Shown here piece after piece: positions 8,494 to 16,924 of a DNA stretch of 64,000 bases. How positions within the stretch are numbered: position 1 is the first letter of the stretch; each line of letters begins with the position of its first letter. Source of the DNA: Haloterrigena turkmenica DSM 5511 (GTDB lineage: Archaea > Halobacteriota > Halobacteria > Halobacteriales > Natrialbaceae); contig NC_013743.1 in assembly GCF_000025325.1 (NCBI RefSeq), positions 248,001 through 312,000 on the forward strand. The letters run 5' to 3'. The position numbers and the translations under genes are program-made. The notes below the pieces were generated by a model. It worked only from the letters and a program-made list of their open reading frames with translations. It was not told the DNA's origin and searched no databases.

Positions 8494-10083
8494 ATGTTTG
8501 ACAACCTGAAGGAGAAACTCGGGAGCTTCCGGAAAGACGCCGAAGAAGCCGCCGAAGAGAACGTCGAGGAGGTCGACGAGGACGAACTCGAGGAGGCAGA
8601 CGTCGAGGAGCTCGAGGCCGAGTCCGAGTCGGCGGCCGGCGAGGACGACGCGACGACTCCGGACGCTCCTGATACCACCGGTGAGCCAGTCGACGAGCCC
8701 GAGGGCGACCTCGAGGCCGAGACGGCGGCGCCGGACGAGACGACGGCTGGCGCCGAACCGGAGACCGACGAGCCGGAGCCCGCGTCAACTTCCGCTGCGA
8801 CTGAAACGGCCGACGCGGCCGAGACAGCCGGCGCGGCGTCGACGGACGACCCGTCGGCTGCGGAGCCAGAGCCGGAGGCCGAATCTGAACCCGACTCCGA
8901 ACCCGAGACTGAGACCGAGTCCGAAGCCGACGAGGAGGAGAGCTCCGGACTCGACCTCAAGGGAATCATCAAACGGGGCAGCGAGGCCGACGAGCAAACG
9001 GACGAGACCGAGGACGAACCGGCTGCCGACGTCGAGCCGGCCGACGGCGCCGAGAGCGAACTCGAGGCCGAGACGGCTGCCGGCGCTGAGACGGCCAGCG
9101 CTGAGACGGCCGACGCAGTCGAGGCCGACGCGCTCGAGGACGAGGAGGAAGACGCGGACGCGGAAGCCGACGCCGACGAGGAGTCGTCCTCGACCGGGTT
9201 CGGTACCAAGGCCCGCTCGCTCGTCAAGGGGAAGTTCGTCATCGAGGAGGAAGACCTCGAGGCCCCCCTGCACGAACTCGAGATGGCGTTGCTCTCGAGC
9301 GACGTGGAGATGGGCGTCACCGATGAGATCCTCGACAACCTGCGCGACGAACTGATCGGGGAAACCCGGTCGTTCACGACTTCGACGGGCGATGTGATCG
9401 AGGAGGCGCTGCGCGACGCGATCTACGACGTGATCAGCGTCGGCCAGTTCGATTTCGACGAGCGCATCGCCGCCGCGGAGAAGCCGGTCACAATCGTCTT
9501 CACCGGCGTCAACGGCGTCGGGAAAACGACGTCGATCGCGAAGCTGAGCCGCTACTTCGAGGAGCGGGGCTACTCGACGGTGATGGCCAACGGCGACACC
9601 TACCGCGCCGGGGCCAACGAGCAGATCGAGCAACACGCCGAGGCGCTCGGTACGAAACTCATCACCCACGAACAGGGCGGCGACCCCGCCGCCGTGCTCT
9701 ACGACGGGGTCGAGTACGCCGAGGCCAACGACATCGACGTCGTGCTCGGCGACACCGCGGGTCGACTCCACACCAACGAGGGGCTGATGGATCAACTCGA
9801 GAAGATCGATCGCGTCGTCGGTCCGGATATGACGCTGTTCGTCGACGAGGCTGTCGCCGGACAGGACGCCGTCAACCGCGCCCGCGAGTTCAACGAGGCC
9901 GCCGAGATCGACGGGGCGATCCTGACGAAAGCCGACGCCGACTCCAACGGCGGCGCGGCGATCTCGATCGCACACGTCACCGGGAAGCCGATCCTGTTCC
10001 TCGGCGTCGGTCAGGGGTACGACGACCTCGAACCGTTCGACCCCGAGGAGATGGTCGATCGCCTGCTCGAGGACGACGAATAG
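8494..10083 (+). CDS. ftsY: Signal recognition particle receptor FtsY
   Basis: This 529-residue SRP receptor GTPase docks SRP-ribosome complexes at the membrane. After a short amphipathic start (MFDNLKEKLGSFRKDAEE) comes an Asp/Glu/Ala/Thr linker of roughly 200 residues, then the NG domain. The P-loop GVNGVGKTT lies near residue 338, followed by DTYRAGANEQ, the G3 motif DTAGRL and the G4 motif TKADAD. The extended acidic linker makes it far longer than bacterial FtsY and is usual for haloarchaea. It is coupled to pfdA upstream; its partner Srp54 is encoded at 31958. Confidence 0.97.
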   Translation: MFDNLKEKLGSFRKDAEEAAEENVEEVDEDELEEADVEELEAESESAAGEDDATTPDAPDTTGEPVDEPEGDLEAETAAPDETTAGAEPETDEPEPASTSAATETADAAETAGAASTDDPSAAEPEPEAESEPDSEPETETESEADEEESSGLDLKGIIKRGSEADEQTDETEDEPAADVEPADGAESELEAETAAGAETASAETADAVEADALEDEEEDADAEADADEESSSTGFGTKARSLVKGKFVIEEEDLEAPLHELEMALLSSDVEMGVTDEILDNLRDELIGETRSFTTSTGDVIEEALRDAIYDVISVGQFDFDERIAAAEKPVTIVFTGVNGVGKTTSIAKLSRYFEERGYSTVMANGDTYRAGANEQIEQHAEALGTKLITHEQGGDPAAVLYDGVEYAEANDIDVVLGDTAGRLHTNEGLMDQLEKIDRVVGPDMTLFVDEAVAGQDAVNRAREFNEAAEIDGAILTKADADSNGGAAISIAHVTGKPILFLGVGQGYDDLEPFDPEEMVDRLLEDDE

Positions 10084-10193
10084 CGACCGAACGCCGTCCC
10101 GGCGTCGGTTCCGGCTACTTCGAGGTCGCAACTCGTCGATTCTCCTTCGAGGTGCAGTCCCACGGACCGTCATTCGACGGGAATACGAAACAT

Positions 10194-10205
10194 ACATATA
10201 ATATC
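10194..10205 (+). promoter_or_regulatory. TATA-like box before lipoprotein gene
   Basis: ACATATAATATC lies 17-28 nt before the ATG at 10222 in an A/T-rich patch. Confidence 0.5.
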
Positions 10206-10221
10206 TGTTTGACATCAATGT

Positions 10222-10806
10222 ATGCGCAAACCCCGTTCCCGCCGCGCCCTCCTCACGTCGATGGTGGGGCTGTCTCTGGGGGCTGCAGGCTGTTTCGAAA
10301 GCGATCTCACGAGTTCGGAGTCCGAAGAGTCGCTCGAGTCCGGCGTCGTTCCGGCGGACGAGTTCGACTGCGACGATGTCGATCGGCCTGACCCGTCCCC
10401 GCCCATCCGCGACGAAGCCCTCGAACCCGCGACGTATCCGACCCCGCCGAACCCGCTGCTCGAGTCGGCCGGCGAGTACGTCCGCGATTTCGAAGCGGCG
10501 TATCAGCACAACGCCTTTCTCGAGGAGTACGGATCGGAGACCGAGGAGTTCGAGTTCGACCTCGAGGCGAGGGACGCGAAACCAGTCGATGCGGAGTCCG
10601 ACCGCGAGGCGAAACTGGTCTCGCTCGTCTTCGATCTGACGACCAAAATACGACGGACGCCCGAAAAATCCGAGCGATCCATCCGCGTCACCTACTACGT
10701 CGACGAACACATCGTCCTCCGGGCTCGGTATTCTGGCCTCGCCGACGAGCCGACGTTCGATCCCAATCCGCGGAGTGCGGGCGGTCCCGTCGCCTGTTTC
10801 CACTGA
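10222..10806 (+). CDS. Haloarchaeal lipoprotein, unknown function
   Basis: This 194-residue protein has basic residues (MRKPRSRRALLTS), a hydrophobic stretch and lipobox LGAAGC, so it is predicted to be a membrane-anchored lipoprotein exported by Tat. The mature part is acidic and ends with antiparallel-strand-like segments (REAKLVSLVFDLTTKI, SIRVTYYVDEHIVLRARY). No catalytic motif or known domain was recognised. It stands alone between ftsY and the nitrite/sulfite reductase gene. Confidence 0.8.
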   Translation: MRKPRSRRALLTSMVGLSLGAAGCFESDLTSSESEESLESGVVPADEFDCDDVDRPDPSPPIRDEALEPATYPTPPNPLLESAGEYVRDFEAAYQHNAFLEEYGSETEEFEFDLEARDAKPVDAESDREAKLVSLVFDLTTKIRRTPEKSERSIRVTYYVDEHIVLRARYSGLADEPTFDPNPRSAGGPVACFH

Positions 10807-11089
10807 GACGGCCGCTCGACTACCGGAGATTATTGCAGGTTTCAGTGACGACGTTCGCTCGAGCGGACTGATCTGACTCCGGTACCGTCCGTTCGGAGGG
10901 GATCTCTCGACCACGGGGAGAGCCGCGGCTTCCGAAGGAGGCAATATTTTCTTGTTCGGACGACCCTCGTCATGATTCGCCCCTTTGCAGGGTGGTATAG
11001 GGCTAGGGTGTTACTACCCGCTAAACGATGGTCTTTCAAGATAGTGTGACCGCGCTGGCTACTGGCAGCGCTCGCCAGCGGTGGTATCT

Positions 11090-12790
11090 ATGAATACGAC
11101 GGAACAATACAAACAGAACAAGCACCCGCTCGACGTCATCGACGATGTCTACGACTACGCCGACGAGCAGCTGAGCTTCGAGGAGATCGAGGAGCGCGCC
11201 GGCGGCGGCGAGTGGGAGCGCCTGAAGTGGGCCGGCATGTACGCCCAGAAGCAGGAGGGTTACTTCATGATCCGGACTAAGGTGCCGGGCGGCAAGCTCA
11301 CGCCCGAACAGGCCGAGGTCATCGGCGAGGTCACCGAGGACTACGCCGTCGCTCCCGAGGAGTACGGCGGCGAAGAGCAGAACGAACTCTGGGGCGACGC
11401 CTACCTCGACATCACGACGCGACAGGACATCCAGAAACACTGGATCCGCGTCGAGGACGTCCCGGAGATGTGGGAACGGTACGATGAGGTCGGCCTGACG
11501 ACGGTTCAGGGCTGTGGCGACTCGGCCCGGAACGTTCTGGGTTGCCCCGCTGCCGGCCTCGACGACCACGAGTGCTTCAACGCGCAACCGGTCATCGACG
11601 CCGTCTCGGACTACTTCACGAACAACCGCGAGTACGCCAACCTCCCGCGAAAGTTCAAGATCACGATCACCGGCTGCGCCCACGACTGCGCGCAGTCCCA
11701 GATCAACGACGTCGGTCTCGTCCCCGCGAAGAAGGAGGTAGACGGCGAGTACCTCTACGGCTTCCACGCCCGCGTCGGCGGCGGCCTCTCCGACGGCCCG
11801 CGGATGGGCTCGGAGCTCGACGTCTTCATCCGACCCGAGGACGCCGTGGAGTTCTGCCGCGCCGTCGCCCAGACGTTCAAGGAGCTCGGCGACCGCAACA
11901 ACCGCGGCGTCTGCCGCATGCGCTACCTCGTCGAGCAGATGGGCCCCGAGAAGTTCGAGGAGGCCGTCCGCGACCGCTGTACGATCGACCTACCCACCGG
12001 CGGCGAGAACTTGACCGTCGGCTACCAGGGCGACCACGTCGGCGTCCACGAGCAGAAGCAGGACGGACTCAACTACGTCGGCTTCAACGTGATCGCCGGC
12101 CGCATGGGCGGCGACGAGTTCGCCGAGGCCGCCCGCGCCGCCGAGAAGTACGGGACCGAGGACGCCTCCGTGCGTCTGGCGACCGATCAGAACTTCCTGA
12201 TCACTCACATCCCCGACGAGAACGTCGACGACCTGCTGGCGGAGCCGTTCGCCCGGGAGTACAGTCCCGATCCGGGGCCGTTCTCCCGCGGCGCGGTCGG
12301 CTGTACGGGCAACGAGTTCTGTAACTACGCCATCATTGAGACGAAAAAGCGAACCAAGCGGTGGGCCCGCGAGCTCGACGAGCGCATCGACGTCCCCGAC
12401 GACATCGAGGCCATCCGGATGCACATGTCCGGCTGCTCGGCCTCCTGTGCCCAGCCCCAGATCGCCGACATCGGCTTCCGCGGCGAGACGGTCAAACTCG
12501 AGGACGAGAACAGCACCAACGCCGAGGGCGACAACATCGTCGAAGGCATGGACTTCGGACTCGGCGGCTCGCTCGGCGCCGACAACGAGTTCCTCGACTG
12601 GGTCGAGAACGCCGTGCCCGCCCAGTCCGTGATTCCGGCGCTCGAGCAGCTGTTCGAGGCCTACAGCGAGGGCCGCGACGACGGCGAGAAGTTCTACGAG
12701 TGGACCCGCCGCATCGACAACGAGCGCCTCCGACAGATCATGCAAGGGGCCGACGCGCCGGTTGCACGAGGTGTTGCCCATGGGGACTAA
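11090..12790 (+). CDS. Siroheme [4Fe-4S] nitrite/sulfite reductase
   Basis: This 566-residue cytoplasmic enzyme performs six-electron reduction of nitrite or sulfite. The siroheme-[4Fe-4S] ligand set is complete: C-x5-C in GCTGNEFC (Cys405 and Cys411) and C-x3-C in GCSASC (Cys449 and Cys453). Two ferredoxin-like half domains repeat (YFMIRTKVPGGKLTPEQ, VGFNVIAGRMGGDEFAE). ATG 11090 is preferred over GTG 11081. The gene overlaps the F420-type flavoprotein gene that follows, its probable electron donor. Nitrite versus sulfite cannot be decided from sequence alone; the family name in haloarchaea is ferredoxin-nitrite reductase-like. Confidence 0.9.
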   Translation: MNTTEQYKQNKHPLDVIDDVYDYADEQLSFEEIEERAGGGEWERLKWAGMYAQKQEGYFMIRTKVPGGKLTPEQAEVIGEVTEDYAVAPEEYGGEEQNELWGDAYLDITTRQDIQKHWIRVEDVPEMWERYDEVGLTTVQGCGDSARNVLGCPAAGLDDHECFNAQPVIDAVSDYFTNNREYANLPRKFKITITGCAHDCAQSQINDVGLVPAKKEVDGEYLYGFHARVGGGLSDGPRMGSELDVFIRPEDAVEFCRAVAQTFKELGDRNNRGVCRMRYLVEQMGPEKFEEAVRDRCTIDLPTGGENLTVGYQGDHVGVHEQKQDGLNYVGFNVIAGRMGGDEFAEAARAAEKYGTEDASVRLATDQNFLITHIPDENVDDLLAEPFAREYSPDPGPFSRGAVGCTGNEFCNYAIIETKKRTKRWARELDERIDVPDDIEAIRMHMSGCSASCAQPQIADIGFRGETVKLEDENSTNAEGDNIVEGMDFGLGGSLGADNEFLDWVENAVPAQSVIPALEQLFEAYSEGRDDGEKFYEWTRRIDNERLRQIMQGADAPVARGVAHGD

Positions 12791-14396
12791 CGGCGACGAA
12801 CGTCGATTCCCTCACGTTCCAGCGTCGGACGACGATGACGACGCCGTCGTCGTCCCCGACGCTGAGGGCGGCGCGTCCCGCTCCCGGGAGAACACCGACC
12901 ACGCTCGAGAGGGCGCTATTGCGACCGACGGCGGCGCGAACGCGGAGGGCGACAGCTGCTCGCCCGACACCTGTACCTGCGGCGAGAAGACCGCCGAATC
13001 GGCCGCGTCCGCGGGCTCGGCCGACGACAAGCGCGTCGCCACCGACGGTGCGGGCGCCGCCAACGTCGACGAGATGGGCGAACTCGGCGAGCTCGAGTTC
13101 ACCGAGCCGGCCGAGAACGTCAGCCAGGACGTCTACGACGACGCGCCCGACGTCCGCGTCGGTATTCCGGACGGCGTCGACCTCGAGACGCCGGAGTACT
13201 CGATCCGGTCGCAGATGAACGACATCGAGACGCCCGACGAGAAGACCTGGTTCATGGAACTGGACGAGGCCGTCATCGACGAGGGCCGCTGTATCCAGTG
13301 TGGGACCTGTGTCGCCGCCTGTCCGTCCGACTCGATCGGCGTCGGCGACGACGACCTGCCGGAACTGGTCAAGATGTGTACCGGCTGTTCGCTCTGTTGG
13401 GACTTCTGTCCCCGCGGCGGGATGCGCTACGAGCGCCAGTGGAAGATCACCGGCGGCGAGGACAACGTCAAGGGCGCCGGCGATCCGATCACGGAGTTCT
13501 CCGCGAAGGTCGACGACGACTGGACCGACAACGCCCAGGACGGCGGCGTCGTCACCGGCGTCCTCTCGACGCTGCTCGAGGAGGGCGAGATCGACGGCGC
13601 CCTCGTCGCGACCGAGAGCGAAGAGGAAGAGTGGAAGGCCGAGAGCTTCCTCGCGACGACCACCGAGGAGCTCATCGAGAACGCAGGCACCGTCTACAAC
13701 CAGACGCTCGCGCTCGGCAACCTCGACCTGAAACAGTGGGAGCACAAGCTCCCCGACAAGGACTGGGACGACCTCTCGCTGGCCATCGTCGGCACGCCGT
13801 GTGAGATCGAGGGCATCCGCGCCCTGCAAGACTTCGAGTGGGACTACCAGGCCCAGAACGAGGGCATCCGCGCGGTCGACTACACGATCGCGCTGATGTG
13901 TACGAAGAACTTCAACTACCACAGCCTCATGGGCGAGCAGCTCGAGGAAAAACGTGGCATCTCCCCGTCGGAAATCGGCAAGATGGACGTCCTCAACGGG
14001 AAGATGATGGTCTACGACCACGACGGCGAGATGATCGTCGAGGAGGACATCGAGAACTTCCACGACGCCGCGCTCAAGGGCTGTGACGAGTGTGCCGACT
14101 TCACCGGCTTCTGTTCGGACATCACCGTCGGCTCCGTCGGCTCGAGCGACGAGTATTCGAGCGTCATCATCCGCACCGAGCAGGGGATGAACGCTTGGGA
14201 GCTGACCGAGCCGAAACTCGACTACCACGACCTCGAGGATCGCTCGGCAGTCGGCAAGCTCCAGGGCTGGGACAAGAAGAAGGCCTTCGAGAGCCTCGAG
14301 CGTCCCTTCGACCCCGACGCGCCGCGCTTTATCGATTACACCGACCACGCCGAGAACTACGGCACTGCCCTGAACCCGCACGATCAGGGTCACTAG
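12780..14396 (+). CDS. FrhB/F420-dehydrogenase beta-subunit family protein with two [4Fe-4S] clusters
   Basis: This 538-residue protein starts at ATG 12780, with a GAGGTG Shine-Dalgarno-like stretch 7 nt upstream; a TTG at 12762 is also in frame. An acidic, disordered N-terminal region of about 100 residues contains CSPDTCTCG. It is followed by ferredoxin motifs CIQCGTCVAACP and CTGCSLCWDFCP, then an FrhB-type flavin/F420-binding region (LAIVGTPCEIEGIRALQDFE, TIALMCTKNFNYHSL, CDECADFTGFCSDITVGSVG). The family oxidises reduced F420 or passes electrons between F420 and FeS clusters. It overlaps the reductase gene by 11 nt, implying a stoichiometric complex. Confidence 0.9.
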   Translation: MGTNGDERRFPHVPASDDDDDAVVVPDAEGGASRSRENTDHAREGAIATDGGANAEGDSCSPDTCTCGEKTAESAASAGSADDKRVATDGAGAANVDEMGELGELEFTEPAENVSQDVYDDAPDVRVGIPDGVDLETPEYSIRSQMNDIETPDEKTWFMELDEAVIDEGRCIQCGTCVAACPSDSIGVGDDDLPELVKMCTGCSLCWDFCPRGGMRYERQWKITGGEDNVKGAGDPITEFSAKVDDDWTDNAQDGGVVTGVLSTLLEEGEIDGALVATESEEEEWKAESFLATTTEELIENAGTVYNQTLALGNLDLKQWEHKLPDKDWDDLSLAIVGTPCEIEGIRALQDFEWDYQAQNEGIRAVDYTIALMCTKNFNYHSLMGEQLEEKRGISPSEIGKMDVLNGKMMVYDHDGEMIVEEDIENFHDAALKGCDECADFTGFCSDITVGSVGSSDEYSSVIIRTEQGMNAWELTEPKLDYHDLEDRSAVGKLQGWDKKKAFESLERPFDPDAPRFIDYTDHAENYGTALNPHDQGH

Positions 14397-14516
14397 GTCG
14401 GTCGTTCCGCTTTCGATTGTCGTCGCTCGAGAGCACGTTTTTGTCAGCGGTTCTCATTGTCGAGTAGTTCCGAAATCACAGTGGCCACGCCGCTCGTGAT
14501 CGAGTGCCGTCGTTTC

Positions 14517-14557
14517 TTTAAGTGCCTCTGGTCACAAGGTAGAGCTATGACGGGAAG
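14517..14557 (+). repeat. Promoter-like/hairpin repeat, copy 1 (diverged)
   Basis: TTTAAGTGCCTCTGGTCACA is followed by AGGTAGAGCTATGACGGGA, matching copies 2-4 at 16553-16845 over about 38 nt. The downstream hairpin half present in copies 3 and 4 is degraded here. It lies in the 299-nt gap between the FrhB-family and PAP2 genes. Confidence 0.75.
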
Positions 14558-14695
14558 TCGCCCTCGGCCGGATTCTCGAGGGTGATCGCGTTTTCCTCGG
14601 AGTAACATCGCCGTTGCTCGGCCACAAGAGTGTGGCAGACTACGGACCGACGCTCAGCCGACACCGATTAGTGACCTGTCGGCGTAGCGGGACGC

Positions 14696-15409
14696 ATGTC
14701 CAGGGGAATCGGTGTACTGCCGGCGGTTCAGGACGCGCTCCCCGACTGGGCAGCGCTGCTCGTCGCGCTGCTGACCCAGCTGGGGGACGTCTGGTTTCTG
14801 GTCCTCCTCGTCGGACTCGTCTACTGGTTTCGGCCGGACGACCGCGAGGAGGCCGCCGTCCTCGTCGGACTGATGCTGGCCGGCTTCTCGCTGGTGACTG
14901 CCCTGAAATACGCGTTCGCCCTGCCTCGACCTGGCCGACCGCTCGCGGAACTCGAGGCGCTGGGGCCGCTGGCCCGGTCGCTGTACGAGGCGACGGGAAC
15001 CGCCGACGGCTACGGCTTCCCGAGCGGGCATGCCGTCCTGACGACAGTTGTCTACGGCGGCCTCGCCTGGCGGCTCTCGATCGGCACGGCCCGCCAGCGG
15101 GCCGCCGCGGCGGCGACGGTCGTCTCGCTCGTTTGCGCCTCGAGGGTCGCGCTGGGGGTCCACTATTTCGTCGATGTCGTCGCCGGGGTCGCCATCGGGC
15201 TGGCATTCCTGGTGGTTGTGAACCGGCTGACGGCCCGCTACCCGACCGATCAGCAGACGGTCGCGTTCGCGATCGCCGTCGCGGTCGGCGTCGTCGCGCT
15301 CGTGACGAGCGGCGCCGCGGTCGACGCCGTGCTGGTCTTCGTCGCCACGCTCGCCGTATTCGGCGGGTTGCAGTTCGCGCGCGACGCTCGCGACAGGTCG
15401 TCCGCTTGA
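14696..15409 (+). CDS. PAP2-family membrane phosphatase
   Basis: This 237-residue integral membrane phosphatase has the complete three-part PAP2 signature: K-x6-R-P at residues 71-79 (KYAFALPRP), PSGH at 109-112 (GFPSGH), and S-R-x5-H-x3-D at 149-160 (SRVALGVHYFVD). About six membrane helices are visible. The family dephosphorylates phosphatidic acid, prenyl diphosphates or similar lipids at the outer membrane face. There is no operon partner, and the start ATG 14696 follows a gap holding the first repeat copy. A prenyl-diphosphate role is plausible in an archaeon but unproven. Confidence 0.93.
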   Translation: MSRGIGVLPAVQDALPDWAALLVALLTQLGDVWFLVLLVGLVYWFRPDDREEAAVLVGLMLAGFSLVTALKYAFALPRPGRPLAELEALGPLARSLYEATGTADGYGFPSGHAVLTTVVYGGLAWRLSIGTARQRAAAAATVVSLVCASRVALGVHYFVDVVAGVAIGLAFLVVVNRLTARYPTDQQTVAFAIAVAVGVVALVTSGAAVDAVLVFVATLAVFGGLQFARDARDRSSA

Positions 15410-15434
15410 GGGAGACCGACGGCGCTGATTTTCG

Positions 15435-16394
15435 TCAAAGTACGACGCCGGACTGCAGTATCGCGATCAGAACGGTGAGCACCGGGATCGAAAGCAGCGT
15501 CGTCAGAAACACGCACGTCGAGACGTACTCCGAGACGAGCACCCCCTCGGACCGGGCGCCGCCGGCGAACTCGATGACGAGGATCAACGGTGTCACCGCG
15601 GCCGGCATCGCGGTCTCGAGGACGAACACGCGCGCGACGGTCTGGTTCTCGAAGCCGATCAGGAGCGCGATCCCGAGCCCGATCACCGGCGCGACGACCA
15701 TCTTGAGGGCCGTCGCGGACCACGCGCGGGAGACCGCCGAGGCGGTGTCGGTGCGCGCGAGCTGGATCCCGAGGATGAGCAGCATGAGCGGAATCGAGGC
15801 GTCGCCGACGAGTTGCAGCGTCTCCATCGCCGCCGTGTCCGCGGGCGGAACCAGATCCAGCGCCCGGGCGACCAGCGCGGCGACGACGGCGTAGGCCAGC
15901 GGGATGTAGAACACTCGGCGAACCCCCTCGAGGCCGGCGGAGCCGCTGCTCCGGGAGGCGATGTAGACGCCGAGGGTGTACATCAGCACTGACTGGACTG
16001 AGAGGTAGAGGACGGCCGTCTCCCGCCCGATGTCGCCGAACGCGAAGTCGGAGACGGGAATGCCGAGGTTTCCCGAGTTAGTGAAGATCGCGACGAGGAT
16101 CAGCGCGCTCAGCGCCGGCTCGCGCTCGCCGGTGGCGCGCCCGGTCAGTTCGGCGAGCCCCCACATTGCCGCGGTGAAGAGGACGACTCCGACCGTCACT
16201 CGCGCGAGCGTCGCCGCGGCGAGTTCCGTGACGGCGAGGCTATGAAATACCAACGCGGGCGCTAGCACGTAGACGACGGCCATGTTCAACGGCTCCGGAT
16301 CGATCTGTTTGACGGTCGCCAGGACGTAGCCGACCCCCGCGATCGCGACGATCGGCCCGATCGCCGAGGCGAAGATGCCGATCAGGTCGGCCAT
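15435..16394 (-). CDS. AEC-family (auxin efflux carrier-like) transporter
   Basis: This 319-residue protein has about ten hydrophobic helices arranged as two five-helix halves. Family hallmarks are visible: FTNSGNLGIPVSDFAFG (the N-x-G-x-x-G/P crossover motif) and METAMPAAVTPLILVIEF-like VLETAMPAAVTPL near the C-terminus. AEC carriers in prokaryotes move organic acids or amino acids by secondary transport. It is convergent with the PAP2 gene (25 nt between stops) and reads away from the tandem repeats at 16553-16845. The substrate is unknown. Confidence 0.92.
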   Translation of the reverse strand: MADLIGIFASAIGPIVAIAGVGYVLATVKQIDPEPLNMAVVYVLAPALVFHSLAVTELAAATLARVTVGVVLFTAAMWGLAELTGRATGEREPALSALILVAIFTNSGNLGIPVSDFAFGDIGRETAVLYLSVQSVLMYTLGVYIASRSSGSAGLEGVRRVFYIPLAYAVVAALVARALDLVPPADTAAMETLQLVGDASIPLMLLILGIQLARTDTASAVSRAWSATALKMVVAPVIGLGIALLIGFENQTVARVFVLETAMPAAVTPLILVIEFAGGARSEGVLVSEYVSTCVFLTTLLSIPVLTVLIAILQSGVVL

Positions 16395-16552
16395 CGGTCA
16401 GCGCTCACCCTCCTCGAGAGGCGGCCGGCTCGAGGGACTCCTCATCCTTGCAGTCGTTTCCTGCATTACGGCTGTGACACTCTCAGTGCTCGGTATGGGC
16501 GTTACGGTCGGTACACGAGATACGCTTGCCGGCGTCGTGACTCCGTTCGTCC

Positions 16553-16620
16553 GTTAAGTGCTTCTGGTCACAAGGTAGAGCTATGACGGGAGGACGCCGT
16601 TCTCTGGAGCACAATCTCGA
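16553..16620 (+). repeat. Promoter-like/hairpin repeat, copy 2
   Basis: GTTAAGTGCTTCTGGTCACA, then AGGTAGAGCTATGACGGGAG and CGCCGTTCTCTGGAGCACAA. It is nearly identical to copy 1 for the first 38 nt and to copy 3 in the TTCTCTGG-GCACAATCTCG tail. TTAAGT resembles a TATA box with the A of ATGACGGG about 30 nt downstream. Confidence 0.8.
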
Positions 16621-16673
16621 GTAGTCGCTACTGTCTCTCGGTCGATGATTCGACGCGGTGGACACAGACGGTA

Positions 16674-16740
16674 TTTAAGTGGCTCTCGTCACAAGGTGAA
16701 GATACGACGGAGAAGCGTCGTTCTCTGGCGCACAATCTCG
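16674..16740 (+). repeat. Promoter-like/hairpin repeat, copy 3
   Basis: TTTAAGTGGCTCTCGTCACA, then AGGTGAAGATACGACGGAGA and a perfect 6-bp hairpin ACGACG-GAGAAG-CGTCGT (16704-16721). It begins about 120 nt after copy 2. Confidence 0.8.
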
Positions 16741-16790
16741 TAGCCACGGCTGAATCGCTCGGGGATCCCGTGTAGTGAACTCGGATTTCC

Positions 16791-16845
16791 TTTAAGTAGT
16801 TCTGGTCATAAGGTAGAGATACGACGGGAGAGCGTCGTTCTCGAG
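16791..16845 (+). repeat. Promoter-like/hairpin repeat, copy 4
   Basis: TTTAAGTAGTTCTGGTCATA, then AGGTAGAGATACGACGGGAG with a perfect hairpin ACGACG-GGAGAG-CGTCGT (16821-16838). It begins 117 nt after copy 3 and about 130 nt before the acetyltransferase gene. Compensated stem bases between copies suggest an RNA or DNA hairpin. Confidence 0.8.
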
Positions 16846-16924
16846 GAACTCGATCGACCAGCCACGGGTCTCGGCGCCGCCGGTTTCAAGGAACTTATCA
16901 CTCGAGTCGCAAAGAGACGACCGT

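Larger units (their letters stand above)
16395..16924. other. 530-nt intergenic region holding three tandem repeats
   Basis: No protein-coding gene was recognised. The first 150 nt contain the promoter side of the AEC transporter gene (minus strand). The rest is a tandem array of a 55-68 nt conserved element with a period of 117-120 nt, ending before the acetyltransferase at 16925. Confidence 0.7.

Noticed and set aside
8785-10944. 719-codon minus-strand frame
   Set aside because: Opposite ftsY; the sequence is low-complexity Arg/Gly/Leu reflecting the acidic FtsY codons.
14614-15894. 426-codon plus-strand frame
   Set aside because: It crosses the PAP2 gene in another frame and runs antisense into the AEC gene.
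16591-16623. Tiny peptide from ATG in repeat copy 2 (MTGGRRSLEHNLE)
   Set aside because: Copies 3 and 4 have ACG instead of ATG, so a conserved peptide is unlikely.
16553-16845. Tandem repeats as a CRISPR array
   Set aside because: Only three copies with long, unequal intervals and imperfect conservation; no cas genes.
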